Shown here: in pieces, positions 23,242 to 32,892 of the stretch
How positions within the stretch are numbered: the first letter of the stretch is position 1
How the letters are laid out: each line of letters opens with the position of its first letter
Source of the DNA: a virus
Virus record (IMG/VR): IMGVR_UViG_3300037508_000466
Location: 1-57,895 of that record
Strand: one strand, 5' to 3'
Length of the DNA stretch: 57,895 bases
Made by a program: the position numbers and the translations under genes
The notes under the pieces: generated by a model
Database searches by the model: none
Seen by the model: only the letters and a program-made list of their open reading frames with translations
What the model was told of the DNA's origin: nothing

Positions 23242-23961
23242 ATGAAAACTACAGTATACAAACTCATTGGGGGAGCTGCCCCAGACAGTTTCTACCTCGC
23301 AACTAGAAACACGACAGCTAGAAGGCTATATCATTTCGATGGCAAAACAAACAGGGCGCTCCGATATGCGAGGAACCAAAAGAGCCCCTTCGAGGATGAG
23401 CAAGACGGAAACTTTATCTTAGAGCCTATTGTCTTTGAGAACGGGTTTTTAACTGTTTATGAGGACAACCCGGTGTTGCAGCACTTCCTCAGTGTACATC
23501 CTGACAATGGCAAGTTGTTTGAGGAGGTGAATCATCAGAAAGACGCCCAGGAAGAGATTGACTACTACGAGCTTGAGCATGAGGCTACCGCCCGTGTACG
23601 CAGTATGGACATCTCTACATTGGAGAGTATTGCGCGTGTGGCATTGGAGATTGATCCGTCGAAGATGACTACATCAGAACTGAAGCGTGATATGTACCGA
23701 TTCGCCAGAAACAATCCTCAAGACCTCTTGTCTATGGCTAACGACCCGCAAATTGCTCACGAGGGCTTTGTTGCTAAGTTGTTTGATGAGGGGGTTTTGT
23801 CTGCTCGTAAGAATGCTGTGCATTACAACCTCCCAACCAATAAGTCCAAGATGTTGACTGTTCCATTGGACCAGACGCATCATAGTGCTGTCAGTTCGTT
23901 CTTTTTGACTGAAGAGGGTGCTGATGCTATGAAGGTGCTGGAAAAATTCGTCTCGGTCTAA
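23242..23961 (+). CDS. head-region protein, 239 aa
   Basis: Begins MKTTVYKLIGGAAPDSFYLA and reads as a soluble protein with an N-terminal beta part (YHFDGKTNRALRYAR, FEDEQDGNFILEP) and a helical C-terminal half with LESIARVALEID and MYRFARNNPQDLL. Similar proteins follow the major capsid gene in related environmental phages; a capsid-associated or accessory role is likely. No enzymatic motif. Confidence 0.7.
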   Translation: MKTTVYKLIGGAAPDSFYLATRNTTARRLYHFDGKTNRALRYARNQKSPFEDEQDGNFILEPIVFENGFLTVYEDNPVLQHFLSVHPDNGKLFEEVNHQKDAQEEIDYYELEHEATARVRSMDISTLESIARVALEIDPSKMTTSELKRDMYRFARNNPQDLLSMANDPQIAHEGFVAKLFDEGVLSARKNAVHYNLPTNKSKMLTVPLDQTHHSAVSSFFLTEEGADAMKVLEKFVSV

Positions 23962-23968
23962 ATCGTAT

Positions 23969-23976
23969 TATATTTG
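23969..23976 (+). promoter_or_regulatory. Bacteroidota -7 promoter box
   Basis: TATATTTG in the 29-bp gap before the first tandem paralog, 14 bp before its ATG. Confidence 0.6.
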
Positions 23977-23990
23977 CCTAAAATTTAGAT

Positions 23991-24350
23991 ATGGTTAGAT
24001 TTTTAAGAATACCCACCTCTGTTTTAAACTCAGGTGCTGCTGCCGCCACTCAAAGCAATTTATGCCCTATTTATATCAACACTTCTAACTTTGACTTGAT
24101 GTATTCAGCGGATGTTTCTGGGGCGCAAAATTTTACTGATAATCAATTAGTGGTTTCTGCTAGAGGCGGATCTTCGGCATGTGACACTATTGCGTTTGTA
24201 TTTAATTCGGCGGACGCAACGAGGGCTACTCACGCGGCTATTATAAATGCAATTGTAGCATCAAGAAGCGCATCTTCTTCTGGACCTAATAACTATTATG
24301 AGATGCCGGAACTCCCCGGCGGCAGAACGCTTACTATAAACATATCATAA
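23991..24350 (+). CDS. small virion-type protein, tandem paralog 1, 119 aa
   Basis: First of four tandem related genes. N-terminus MVRFLRIPTSVL; C-terminal signature VFNSADATRATHAAIINAIV followed by a Ser-rich linker and YYEMPELPGGRTLTINI. Beta-rich with a helix before the tail. Likely a decoration or minor virion protein given location between capsid and connector genes; unnamed family. Downstream of a TATATTTG promoter. Confidence 0.8.
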   Translation: MVRFLRIPTSVLNSGAAAATQSNLCPIYINTSNFDLMYSADVSGAQNFTDNQLVVSARGGSSACDTIAFVFNSADATRATHAAIINAIVASRSASSSGPNNYYEMPELPGGRTLTINIS

Positions 24351-24351
24351 A

Positions 24352-24687
24352 ATGGCAAGATTTTTAAGAATACCTAGCGCAACGGTAACAACCGGAACTG
24401 GAGGAGCTGATAATTATATCAACGCCGATTACATTTCAGATATCAGGGCCTTGACTGATGGTGGTCAAATTAAAGTCAGGGTATTTTTTAATGTTTACAA
24501 CACTGCTGCTATTCCTGGGGATCAGTTACTAATGACGATGAGCTCTGCTGATACCACTGGATTTAGTCAAAATGTTATTATCAACAAGTTTATTGAAACT
24601 CAGTCTAATCGACTTGCCCCGACAACAGTAGTAACTTTAGACACTTCTGAAATTGGCAACAGGACAACTACTTTAACTTTTAGCTAA
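24352..24687 (+). CDS. small virion-type protein, tandem paralog 2, 111 aa
   Basis: Paralog of the preceding gene: MARFLRIPSATV at the N-terminus and MSSADTTGFSQNVIINKFIE at the helix, ending NRTTTLTFS. The DNA of the two starts is nearly identical (AGATTTTTAAGAATACC), showing a duplication. One base separates the two genes. Confidence 0.8.
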   Translation: MARFLRIPSATVTTGTGGADNYINADYISDIRALTDGGQIKVRVFFNVYNTAAIPGDQLLMTMSSADTTGFSQNVIINKFIETQSNRLAPTTVVTLDTSEIGNRTTTLTFS

Positions 24688-24689
24688 TC

Positions 24690-25289
24690 ATGGGAAAATA
24701 TATATCATTTACACCTCTTGTTAGAGGGCCGATTATCACTCAAGCCGTAGATTATACTGGGGCAGCCCCATCTGCTGGAACAAGTTATAATGGAAGCACT
24801 GATGAAATGACGATTACAACAACAAATAGCCATAATCTTGTTGTAGGAAATCCGATTTTAGTTACTTGCGTAGGTGGAGCTGGAGGATGGACTAGTTTAA
24901 CTGGGGAGTATTTTGTTTATGCGACTCCTACTGCTACTACATTCACCATCGTGCCTAAAGCTGGAACAGGATTAACCGTTGGCACTGTTACTGTCGCATC
25001 GGCAAACAGCTCTATTGCATTGCCCACTCTTATAGATGTGGATAATATATTTAGAATGGCTAGAATTAGTGATCTTATATTAGGAATATATCTAGTGGGT
25101 ATTTATGATAGCAATAAGGTTATTAGGGTCGTATTTAATAGCGCGGATTCAACTGGTGCTACGCATAATTTTATCATGAATGAAATAGCAAAATGTAGCA
25201 ACAATGCCTATTTAAGCGGGTTGCCTATCTATGAAATTAATTCGTTGCCTGGTGGCAGAACTTGTAATTTTATTTTTACTCTCACTTAA
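24690..25289 (+). CDS. small virion-type protein, paralog 3 with inserted HN module, 199 aa
   Basis: N-terminus MGKYISFTPLVRG and C-terminal signature VFNSADSTGATHNFIMNEIA ... YEINSLPGGRTCNFIFTL match paralogs 1 and 2. Residues about 28-105 are an insertion, MTITTTNSHNLVVGNPILVT ... TATTFTIVPKAG, that matches the HG/HN beta modules of the 996-aa protein (9666-12656), for instance SPHNLVPGTPILV and TATTFTFV. Clear domain swapping between two virion genes. Confidence 0.82.
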   Translation: MGKYISFTPLVRGPIITQAVDYTGAAPSAGTSYNGSTDEMTITTTNSHNLVVGNPILVTCVGGAGGWTSLTGEYFVYATPTATTFTIVPKAGTGLTVGTVTVASANSSIALPTLIDVDNIFRMARISDLILGIYLVGIYDSNKVIRVVFNSADSTGATHNFIMNEIAKCSNNAYLSGLPIYEINSLPGGRTCNFIFTLT

Positions 25290-25309
25290 TAGTTTTTTTT
25301 TTGATAGCG

Positions 25310-25346
25310 GCCACCCTCTGATTTTTCGGGGGGTGGCTTTTTGTTT
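25310..25346 (+). terminator. rho-independent terminator
   Basis: Stem GCCACCC / GGGTGGC (plus T-G pair) at 25310-25337 followed by TTTTT; ends the paralog 1-3 segment and overlaps the leader of paralog 4. Confidence 0.85.
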
Positions 25347-25358
25347 TATTTTTGTGTC

Positions 25359-25664
25359 GTGGCAAACTATATTTTATTCACGAATGTAACCAACAAGAGC
25401 GGGACGTCCGTACTATTGAGTATTTCTTCTAGTTTCCAGGGGTATTTTTGGCAAAAGTCAAGTACTACTCAGATGGAGTTGGTGGCAAATGCATTTTCAG
25501 TACTTAGTATAGAGTTTTCTGTTGCTGATTCTACGTATTCGTTACATAATTGGCTTATAGGAGAATTTGTAAAGGCTCTTGATTATGTAGACTCTCAAAC
25601 ATATGTGCTGCCTCAATTGCCTGTTGTCAGTGGAGTTCAGGCTTATATAAAAGACATTTTATGA
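25359..25664 (+). CDS. small virion-type protein, tandem paralog 4, 101 aa
   Basis: I choose the GTG at 25359 because it gives the paralog-like N-terminus (V/M)ANYILFTNVTN and leaves the terminator upstream untranslated; the frame is open to 25341. The helix signature FSVADSTYSLHNWLIGEFVK and the tail YVLPQLPVVSGVQAYI align with the other three paralogs. Most diverged member. Overlaps the next gene by 4 bp. Confidence 0.75.
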   Translation: MANYILFTNVTNKSGTSVLLSISSSFQGYFWQKSSTTQMELVANAFSVLSIEFSVADSTYSLHNWLIGEFVKALDYVDSQTYVLPQLPVVSGVQAYIKDIL

Positions 25665-26380
25665 TAAATGAAGTACGTGCCGCTGTATTGGCTGTTGTTA
25701 ACAAGAACAACTACGGGTATATAACTCCCGGGGATTTTAATCTGTACGCTTACCAAGCGCAGATGGATTTATTCACTGAGTATTTCGATAACTACAACAC
25801 GCTTGTGGCTGCTGAGAATATCCGTAGAGTTGGCACTGAATACGCAGGGCTTAAGCAGATTGCAGAAGAAGTTATTGATAGCTTTAGGGTTGAGTTTACT
25901 CCTACGTTGAGTGGTGGGTTCTTCTTGATTCCTGCCAACTGCTACTACCTGACCAATGTGTACTACGGGAGTAGAGATGTAGAGCGTGTATCTCAATCAA
26001 AGTTGAATATGCTCAATACGTCTAACATTACTGCGCCATCCGTTACGTTTCCGGCATATACGATGACGGGCAGTCCGAATTTAGTTAGCGACACTCTAGA
26101 CTCTAAAATCAAGGTCTATCCAGCGACTATAACTACTGGAGTGACTATTAGTTATGTGAGATATCCTAAGACGCCTAATTGGACATACCTAAGTTTCGGG
26201 CCGCAAAACGACCCTATATTCAATCCCACAGCTCTTGACTACCAGGACTTTGAATTACCTGATTCTGACATACCGAACTTAGTGAGCAAGATATTACAAT
26301 ACGCTGGCGTATCTATCCGCGAGGAGAACGTATATGCATTTGGTACTAAACTAGAACAGAAAGGAGCGCAACCGCAATGA
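25661..26380 (+). CDS. putative connector / ring protein, 239 aa
   Basis: Begins with helices (EVRAAVLAVVNKNNYGYITP; AYQAQMDLFTEYFDNYNTL), then a beta part with GGFFLIPANCYYLTNVYYG, VERVSQSKLNML and VTISYVRYPKTPNWTY, then a C-terminal helix. This order matches head-tail ring proteins of crAss-like and related podoviruses. Stop overlaps the next start. Assigned from gene order and sequence style. Confidence 0.7.
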   Translation: MINEVRAAVLAVVNKNNYGYITPGDFNLYAYQAQMDLFTEYFDNYNTLVAAENIRRVGTEYAGLKQIAEEVIDSFRVEFTPTLSGGFFLIPANCYYLTNVYYGSRDVERVSQSKLNMLNTSNITAPSVTFPAYTMTGSPNLVSDTLDSKIKVYPATITTGVTISYVRYPKTPNWTYLSFGPQNDPIFNPTALDYQDFELPDSDIPNLVSKILQYAGVSIREENVYAFGTKLEQKGAQPQ

Positions 26381-27297
26381 GTATAACGCAATATGAGTAT
26401 TACGAGAATAATGGCATCTCACCACAGGATGCCAACTGGGGTAGTTATCAGTATGTCAGCCTCAAGGACATAGTCAATAACTTCATGTTGATGTACCAGG
26501 GCAATAATGAGGCCATCAACAACATCAACAGGTATCAAGTCATCTTCCATGCCAAACGTGGCATACAGGAGCTCAATTACGATGCTATGAAGGAGGACAA
26601 AATCTTAGAGCTGCCTGTTGGTAGTGATTTGAAGATTATCCTGCCATCTGACTACGTCAACTGGACGCGGATATCTGCTGAAATCAATGGTGTCTTATTC
26701 CCACTCAGCGAGAACATACAGACTAACTACGCTAGGGCTTATCTACAGGACAATGCAGGCAATCTACTCTTTGACCAGAACGGCAATGTGTTATCTCCTC
26801 AGTTTTCAGAACTTGAACTTGGCCGTATCAACAACACTGCGCCTAGTATCTACCTAAACCCAAACAGCCCTTATAACGGGTATCAGGGGTGGTGCATTGA
26901 CGACGTGTGGTATTTCCGGTATGGCATTGGTGGGCGGTATGGCTTGAACACAGAAACAGCAAATGCCAACCCTACGTTCGTTGTTGACAAGCGTGGCGGT
27001 GTCATTAACTTCAGCTCAGACATGAGTGGGCTGTTGTGTGTCATCGAGTATGTGTCTGATGGCCTTGAGTCTGGTGATGATACTGCGATTAGCATAAATA
27101 AGATGTTTGAGGCGTATATTTATGCCTACATCAAGTACATGATACTATCCAATAAGGCAGGGACTCAAGAGTACTTAGTGAGGAGGGCGCAGAATGAAAT
27201 GCGAGCTGCTTATAGGAATGCCAAGATTAGATTGAGTAATATTCACCCGGGTCGTCTGCTTATGAATATGCGTGGACGTGACAAAATAATTAAATAA
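26377..27297 (+). CDS. putative tail tube / ring protein, 306 aa
   Basis: Characteristic segment RYQVIFHAKRGIQELNYDAM then LKIILPSDYVNWTRISAEIN, followed by beta structure and the helical C-terminus YIYAYIKYMILSNKAGTQEY. Similar proteins sit between the portal-side ring and the gp10-like stabilisation protein in crAss-like phages, where they form the short tail. Overlaps both neighbours by a few bases. Confidence 0.75.
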   Translation: MSITQYEYYENNGISPQDANWGSYQYVSLKDIVNNFMLMYQGNNEAINNINRYQVIFHAKRGIQELNYDAMKEDKILELPVGSDLKIILPSDYVNWTRISAEINGVLFPLSENIQTNYARAYLQDNAGNLLFDQNGNVLSPQFSELELGRINNTAPSIYLNPNSPYNGYQGWCIDDVWYFRYGIGGRYGLNTETANANPTFVVDKRGGVINFSSDMSGLLCVIEYVSDGLESGDDTAISINKMFEAYIYAYIKYMILSNKAGTQEYLVRRAQNEMRAAYRNAKIRLSNIHPGRLLMNMRGRDKIIK

Positions 27298-30200
27298 TGA
27301 AGGAAACGTACAATTTTATTGGCGGCAAGATGAATCATGACCTTGATCCAAGGATGATTCCCCAGGGTGATTATATGTATGCCATTAATGCTAGGATCAC
27401 ATCTCCTGATAATTTAAGTGAAAGTGGAGCCTTAAGGACGGCTCCAGGTACATCCACTTTGACTTCCTTGGAGTACAATGGAACTCCTATAGATTCTACA
27501 AAGGTAAAAACAAGGTGTATAGGAGCCTATAAGGATGAGTCTAACAATACTGTATATTGGTTCGTTCACTGCGAAGAGCTTAATACGCCATTTACAGAGT
27601 TCCCTAGTGGGACTCTTGACCTTATAATGTCGTATAATGAAGATAATGGCACTCTGACATACCATGTAGTAGATGATAAGGGCGTTCTTAATTTTAGTTT
27701 TGATTATACCATAACAGGAATATCATTAATTGATGATTTGTTATACTTTACTGATAATTTGAACTCACCTAAGAAAATCAATGTGAAGTTCACGTATACT
27801 GATTACTTCACTGATTACAGGCTCGATGTCATAGTTTCTCCACCAAAATCTGCTCCATCTATAGAATTTATAACGACCACATCTACGTCTGATTATATAG
27901 AGGATAGATTTCTGGCTTTTTCATATCGTTATAAATATGAAAATGGAGAGTATAGCGCATTATCTCAGTATAGTGAAATAGCATTTAGACCAGGGTTATT
28001 TTTTTTAGATCCATCAACTTTGTTAAATGATGGTATGAAAAATAAGTTTCTGGCCGTTAGGATTTCTTTCAATACCGGAGGGAAGTGGGTTACGGATATA
28101 GAATTATGCGTTAAGGCGGCTGATTCTAATGAAGTGTATGTGGTCCAAAGCTGGAATAAAAGAAGGGAAAATTGGGGAGACAACATATTGAGATTCGTTG
28201 ACTTTACTGGAGATAAGTCATATTCGGTACTGCCTTCTACTGAATGGGTTAGGTTATATGACAATGTGCCGAGACGGGCGCTAGCTCAAGTTATTATGGG
28301 CAACAGGTTGATGTATGGTAATTATTTAGAAAATTACAATATAAGCACAAAGTTTCTTTACGGTGGCCAGGCAAATTTTATTGATGTTGAGTCGAAGTCT
28401 ATATTAGGAACGCTGTCATCATACATATACAAAGATAACTGGTATCAAACTGTTGCGCCACAAACCGTTTCTTCTGCCCAGTTCAGCTTTAATATGGCTC
28501 AATACGCTACTGGAGTGCCTATTGGCACTGAAATTTCGTTTGCAGTACCAGTAGCATCTGCAAGAGTAGTTGGTAATCCATTGACTCCGCCAAACTATTT
28601 ATTCCCTGTAACATGGAATAGATTTTTTGTATTTTATTTTCAGGCACCAAGAAACTATACATCTTTATTAGATTTAATTAATGATGCTGCGTTTAAAAGA
28701 AAGTTAGGGGCGGATGCTAATTATTATAACTATCCTATTACGTATAATGTGCTAGGAATACCAAATAACTGTTCTTTTGGTGGGTCTATAACGGATGAAT
28801 TTATATGTGCCATAGGAGGCACTAGAAATGGATTCACAATGGCTGTTGTTGGCGGAAACTCACTCATTGATAATGGTTTCCAGGTGTCATTAGCTGGCAG
28901 TGTCATGAATTTTATTTTACCTGCCGTTGGGTATAGTAATGGTGCTGGAGCTTATAGGCACGAGTATTTCTATGTGACCGGAGCTCCAACAATAAATATA
29001 AACATACCTGCAACAAACAAGAGTCTCCATAGTAATAGAACGTATGAATTGGGTATGGTTTATATGGACGAATGGGGTAGGTCTTCAACCGTGCAGTTGT
29101 CTAAAAATTCAACAATAGAGATACCTGCATTTAATTCTAATACCGCCAACTATATAAAAGCCACAATACCAAGGACTCAATTACCTCCTCCTTGGGCAAA
29201 AAAATACAAGTGGGTGTTGAAGCCCACAAAAATGGGGTATGACACCATATATTCTAGCATCTACTATAAAGATGGCGATAGGGCGTGGATAAAACTGGAT
29301 GGAGAATCTCAAAATAAAGTAGAGGTTGGTGACATTCTGTATGTTAAAAGAGATTCTGCTGGAGCCACTCTTCGGAATGTAAAGGTAGAGGTGCTTGATA
29401 AAGAGGTCAAGCCCGATCAATGGGGTGGTGGCAGAATCCCTGGGGTATACATGAGGGTTAAGCTAGATGGATGGACGGCGAACTTTGATCAAAGCAATAT
29501 AAGGACAGTCACTGGAGATGTTTCTGAGCAAAACTCAAGCGCATGGAATGGATATGGAGGCGTCGTTCTTGACTTATTTGACGCCGGTCCTCCTACCGTA
29601 GTCAGGTGGCCTGTAAATGCTGGTGCGTTAGTTGAGATTTATATTAGGGTGTGGAGAAATGGCAGAAATTGTGGTGGAAGTAGCAGAAATTGCGGACAGC
29701 GATCATCTCTATTTCACTACAAGAACTATGTGTCATCCGCAAATTATGATGACTTCAAGCAATTTTGGGAAGGGGAAGGCATTGATATAAATCTATCTAC
29801 AAAAGATGGCGGATCCTGTCCTGATGATGCGGGCCAATGTGTTGATGCATATAATAGCTCTTTCTTAATTGCCAATGTGCCTCCTGCTATTGATTTGACA
29901 AATCAATACCAGTTTTCTATACAGGCCGCTGGTCAGCAGCTTAATAACAATGCGCCATTGCAGTTTATTATAAGGAGTGGCACCAAGTCATGTGCTTGGC
30001 CAGGTCCTAGGACAAGTAATATAGAGGCTCGTATTGTCATACAAAATAATCCTCAGTTTTTAGTTTTTGAAACAGAGCCAAATGATGCTGCCGCTAATCT
30101 GTTTTACGAAAATGAAGAAGTTTTCGATATATTGAATGGCTATCATCAGGGTAATGTTCAAAATCAAACGGGATTAACTTCTGCTATCAGTAACTTGGGA

Positions 30201-31931
30201 TTCTATGACTGCTGGACTTTTGGCAATGGAATAGAAAGTTACAAGATTAAAGATAGTATAACGGGAAGGTCTTTTGGTCTTGGACAAAAGGTTCATGCAT
30301 CTTCAGTGGTCCCATATAGGGAGGAGCGAAGATTATCCGATATTATTTATAGCGGAGTTTACAATAGGGAAACCAATTTAAATAAACTAAATGAATTTAA
30401 TATAGGTCTGCTGAATTTCAAGTCCTTAGAAGCGTCATATGCTAGTATACAAAGGATGCACCAGCGTGAAACTGACATCCTGGTATTTCAAGAGGACAGA
30501 GTATCAAGGGTTCTTGTTGGTAAAAATATAATTAGTGATGTCGTTGGCGGTGGCGCCCTTGCGTCTGTTCCAGAGGTTCTTGGAAATCAAATTGTGATAT
30601 CTCAGGAGAATGGAATTAGTACTCACCCTCAGTCATTCGCTAGTTATGGAGATAGGATTTATTTTACTGACGTCAAGAGAAGTGTTGTTCTTCAATTGAT
30701 TGGAGATCAGTTGAAAAATGTATCTGACGCGGGTATGATATCTTTCTTTAAGAAAACTTTTGATTCTATAGGAAGCGGTCCTGTGAGAGGGGGATTTGAT
30801 CCATATTCTAGGGAGTATGTATTATCCGTTCCGGCATTTCCTACTGAGATTATTGAAGACTTAGTCTGTGGATTTTCTAAGAATATAACCAATACCAATA
30901 GCGTTACCGCGTATATCATTAATGTTGATATATCTAGTGTGCCGCTTGGGGATGTGCTCATATCATGGTCTGCATCGACTGGGGAGGATGGATTTGGGGA
31001 TATATTTTATAATGGCGCACTTGTATACAGTATCGTTGATTTCTTGGCGCCAGGTAGTTTTAACCTTACCAAAATTTTTGGTGTTGATACGCTTACGATT
31101 TATATATATCCTAATATACCTCCCGATGCAAACTACTTTTCTATTTCACTTCAAGTTGGGTGCCCTGTGCCTAGTGAAATAGAGGTGATACTTGTCACGG
31201 TGACATCGCCTGAATTTACTGGACAGACTATCGAGCATTATTATAATGGTCAGTCCGCCATTGTTACCCTTGGACCCAATGTAACGACTACATATCCTAT
31301 AGTGGCTCAATGGACGTCTTTAGGGCCTGTGGCGCAAGGAGGGTGGCTTCCAGCTAATGGAGGTGCCATTAAGATGCATACCGTAAAAGGGCCTTTGAGT
31401 ACATACAATCCAAATATTTCATTAGATAAATTTAGGCGGTTAAGAACAAATACTACTTATCCGGCAACATCTACTGGAGCGGCTAACCTTCTTGCGGCTT
31501 CTACTATATTGCCGTCATTAACTGTTGACACAGACTACGCCCCATACCCTGGATGGGCTAGCACATTCAATCTTCCTACTACTGGGAGTAAGCTGTATTT
31601 AATATGGGATTATAGAAGGGCCACTCTAACTGATGCGTGTTACAATGCGGAAGGATCTCCAGAGACTGTGTGCTGTAGCTGCGCGTCCTCATGTCCTTCG
31701 TGCACGATGTGGCAGTCAAGTGGCATATTCCTCAGTTCTGTTCAGGCTTGTGCGGCGCCTATTGTAATGACTATATATTCCGATTCGACGTTATCTTTGG
31801 GGAGTAAAGTGTATTTTGATGAGGAATGCTCTTTCACTGCATATCCGGGATTTTATCAAGTGGCCCCCCCTGGTAAATTTATTCAAGTCGATGGATCTGG
31901 AACTATAATTCAAACTCTCACAAGCTGTTAA
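27297..31931 (+). CDS. tail stabilisation / adhesion protein (P22 gp10-like), 1544 aa
   Basis: N-terminus NFIGGKMNHDLDPRMIPQGD and YMYAINARI followed by LIDDLLYFTDNLNSPKKINV is the hallmark of the P22 gp10-like tail stabilisation proteins of crAss-like phages, which form the tail hub. Middle parts contain fibronectin-like and mostly beta segments with MRVKLDGW, and a hub signature ETDILVFQEDRVSRVLVG / YFTDVKRSVVLQL (about residues 1060-1140). The C-terminal 130 residues are cysteine-rich (CCSCASSCPSC) and end with a GFYQVAPPGKFIQVDGSGTI motif shared with the next gene product. Probably contacts the cell surface. Confidence 0.82.
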   Translation: MKETYNFIGGKMNHDLDPRMIPQGDYMYAINARITSPDNLSESGALRTAPGTSTLTSLEYNGTPIDSTKVKTRCIGAYKDESNNTVYWFVHCEELNTPFTEFPSGTLDLIMSYNEDNGTLTYHVVDDKGVLNFSFDYTITGISLIDDLLYFTDNLNSPKKINVKFTYTDYFTDYRLDVIVSPPKSAPSIEFITTTSTSDYIEDRFLAFSYRYKYENGEYSALSQYSEIAFRPGLFFLDPSTLLNDGMKNKFLAVRISFNTGGKWVTDIELCVKAADSNEVYVVQSWNKRRENWGDNILRFVDFTGDKSYSVLPSTEWVRLYDNVPRRALAQVIMGNRLMYGNYLENYNISTKFLYGGQANFIDVESKSILGTLSSYIYKDNWYQTVAPQTVSSAQFSFNMAQYATGVPIGTEISFAVPVASARVVGNPLTPPNYLFPVTWNRFFVFYFQAPRNYTSLLDLINDAAFKRKLGADANYYNYPITYNVLGIPNNCSFGGSITDEFICAIGGTRNGFTMAVVGGNSLIDNGFQVSLAGSVMNFILPAVGYSNGAGAYRHEYFYVTGAPTININIPATNKSLHSNRTYELGMVYMDEWGRSSTVQLSKNSTIEIPAFNSNTANYIKATIPRTQLPPPWAKKYKWVLKPTKMGYDTIYSSIYYKDGDRAWIKLDGESQNKVEVGDILYVKRDSAGATLRNVKVEVLDKEVKPDQWGGGRIPGVYMRVKLDGWTANFDQSNIRTVTGDVSEQNSSAWNGYGGVVLDLFDAGPPTVVRWPVNAGALVEIYIRVWRNGRNCGGSSRNCGQRSSLFHYKNYVSSANYDDFKQFWEGEGIDINLSTKDGGSCPDDAGQCVDAYNSSFLIANVPPAIDLTNQYQFSIQAAGQQLNNNAPLQFIIRSGTKSCAWPGPRTSNIEARIVIQNNPQFLVFETEPNDAAANLFYENEEVFDILNGYHQGNVQNQTGLTSAISNLGFYDCWTFGNGIESYKIKDSITGRSFGLGQKVHASSVVPYREERRLSDIIYSGVYNRETNLNKLNEFNIGLLNFKSLEASYASIQRMHQRETDILVFQEDRVSRVLVGKNIISDVVGGGALASVPEVLGNQIVISQENGISTHPQSFASYGDRIYFTDVKRSVVLQLIGDQLKNVSDAGMISFFKKTFDSIGSGPVRGGFDPYSREYVLSVPAFPTEIIEDLVCGFSKNITNTNSVTAYIINVDISSVPLGDVLISWSASTGEDGFGDIFYNGALVYSIVDFLAPGSFNLTKIFGVDTLTIYIYPNIPPDANYFSISLQVGCPVPSEIEVILVTVTSPEFTGQTIEHYYNGQSAIVTLGPNVTTTYPIVAQWTSLGPVAQGGWLPANGGAIKMHTVKGPLSTYNPNISLDKFRRLRTNTTYPATSTGAANLLAASTILPSLTVDTDYAPYPGWASTFNLPTTGSKLYLIWDYRRATLTDACYNAEGSPETVCCSCASSCPSCTMWQSSGIFLSSVQACAAPIVMTIYSDSTLSLGSKVYFDEECSFTAYPGFYQVAPPGKFIQVDGSGTIIQTLTSC

Positions 31932-31932
31932 T

Positions 31933-32883
31933 ATGCCTAATGTTTACATGGATACTAGTTCTTTTGCTACCGCAACTGCACTATGGAGTAATGCTACTTT
32001 AACCACTAAATCTCCTGATGGTGTTTACGCCATATGCGGATATTGGCGTAGGCAAACGGCGGGAGTTTTAGAGCCTGGTATATACAAGTGCAGTGGCGAG
32101 TGTGCAATTCCATGCGGGACAATTACGGAGGAAACTGACGACTCTAAAGGGTGGTTTAAGTCGTCTTATGACACTGGGAGTGCGCTAGGTGCAATAAGAA
32201 TAGAAATGACAAATATTTCCGACCAGCCAGTATATTACATGTGCGAGTTAGGCCCATTGGCATTCCCTGATTTTAGCGTTATCAGGAGGAGGGGACGTAC
32301 ATATTCAGATGGGGCTGGCGCAGGTGATTATATTAACAAGGCGTACACATTTTCTGCGGCTGTTACTTTGTGCGATCCTGAAGTTAATACTATAACGAAC
32401 TTGCAGGTATATAAAATCGGGGGGGGTACATGGACTCCTACTGGAGGTACTGAAACTGAATATGTTACAAATATGACCTCAATAATGGCTGGTGTCACGT
32501 TAATCATGTACATCCCAAAGGTCACAAACACGTATAGCATATTAGACTGGGTAATAATTCAACCATGCGCCAGTGGTTATCAGTCTTCACTGTTTGCACA
32601 CTGTCCCGTTCTGTTGCCAGAGATGAAGGTTAATGGCCCGCACGTTAGTGCGGATGATGCGTGTAATTCTACTGGATATCCGTTAGCTGTATATCAGGGG
32701 CATACAAATGGAACTCCAGGCGTAACTTGGGGTCTTTATGACTGGGTATTTTTAGATCCATATTCCGAAAAAATTGCGCCTGATGGATGGTATAAGGCAC
32801 TTCCAGGTACGATACCAGCCCCAGATGATGTATTTTATTTGGAAGATGGCGTTATCCGATTTTTTGCTAGTTGTCCACCTTAA
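31933..32883 (+). CDS. Cys-containing tail/adhesion protein, 316 aa
   Basis: Starts one base after the stop of the 1544-aa protein. Beta-rich with many paired cysteines (CSGECAIPCG). The last 75 residues, from DDACNSTGYPLAVYQGH to GVIRFFASC, repeat the architecture of the C-terminus of the upstream protein (an ACA/DAC start, a GxYD or GSKVYFD middle, an APDGWYKA or GFYQVA turn, and a final Gly-x-I ... C). Likely a disulfide-stabilised host-contact module; no named family. Confidence 0.7.
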   Translation: MPNVYMDTSSFATATALWSNATLTTKSPDGVYAICGYWRRQTAGVLEPGIYKCSGECAIPCGTITEETDDSKGWFKSSYDTGSALGAIRIEMTNISDQPVYYMCELGPLAFPDFSVIRRRGRTYSDGAGAGDYINKAYTFSAAVTLCDPEVNTITNLQVYKIGGGTWTPTGGTETEYVTNMTSIMAGVTLIMYIPKVTNTYSILDWVIIQPCASGYQSSLFAHCPVLLPEMKVNGPHVSADDACNSTGYPLAVYQGHTNGTPGVTWGLYDWVFLDPYSEKIAPDGWYKALPGTIPAPDDVFYLEDGVIRFFASCPP

Positions 32884-32892
32884 AAAAAAAAT

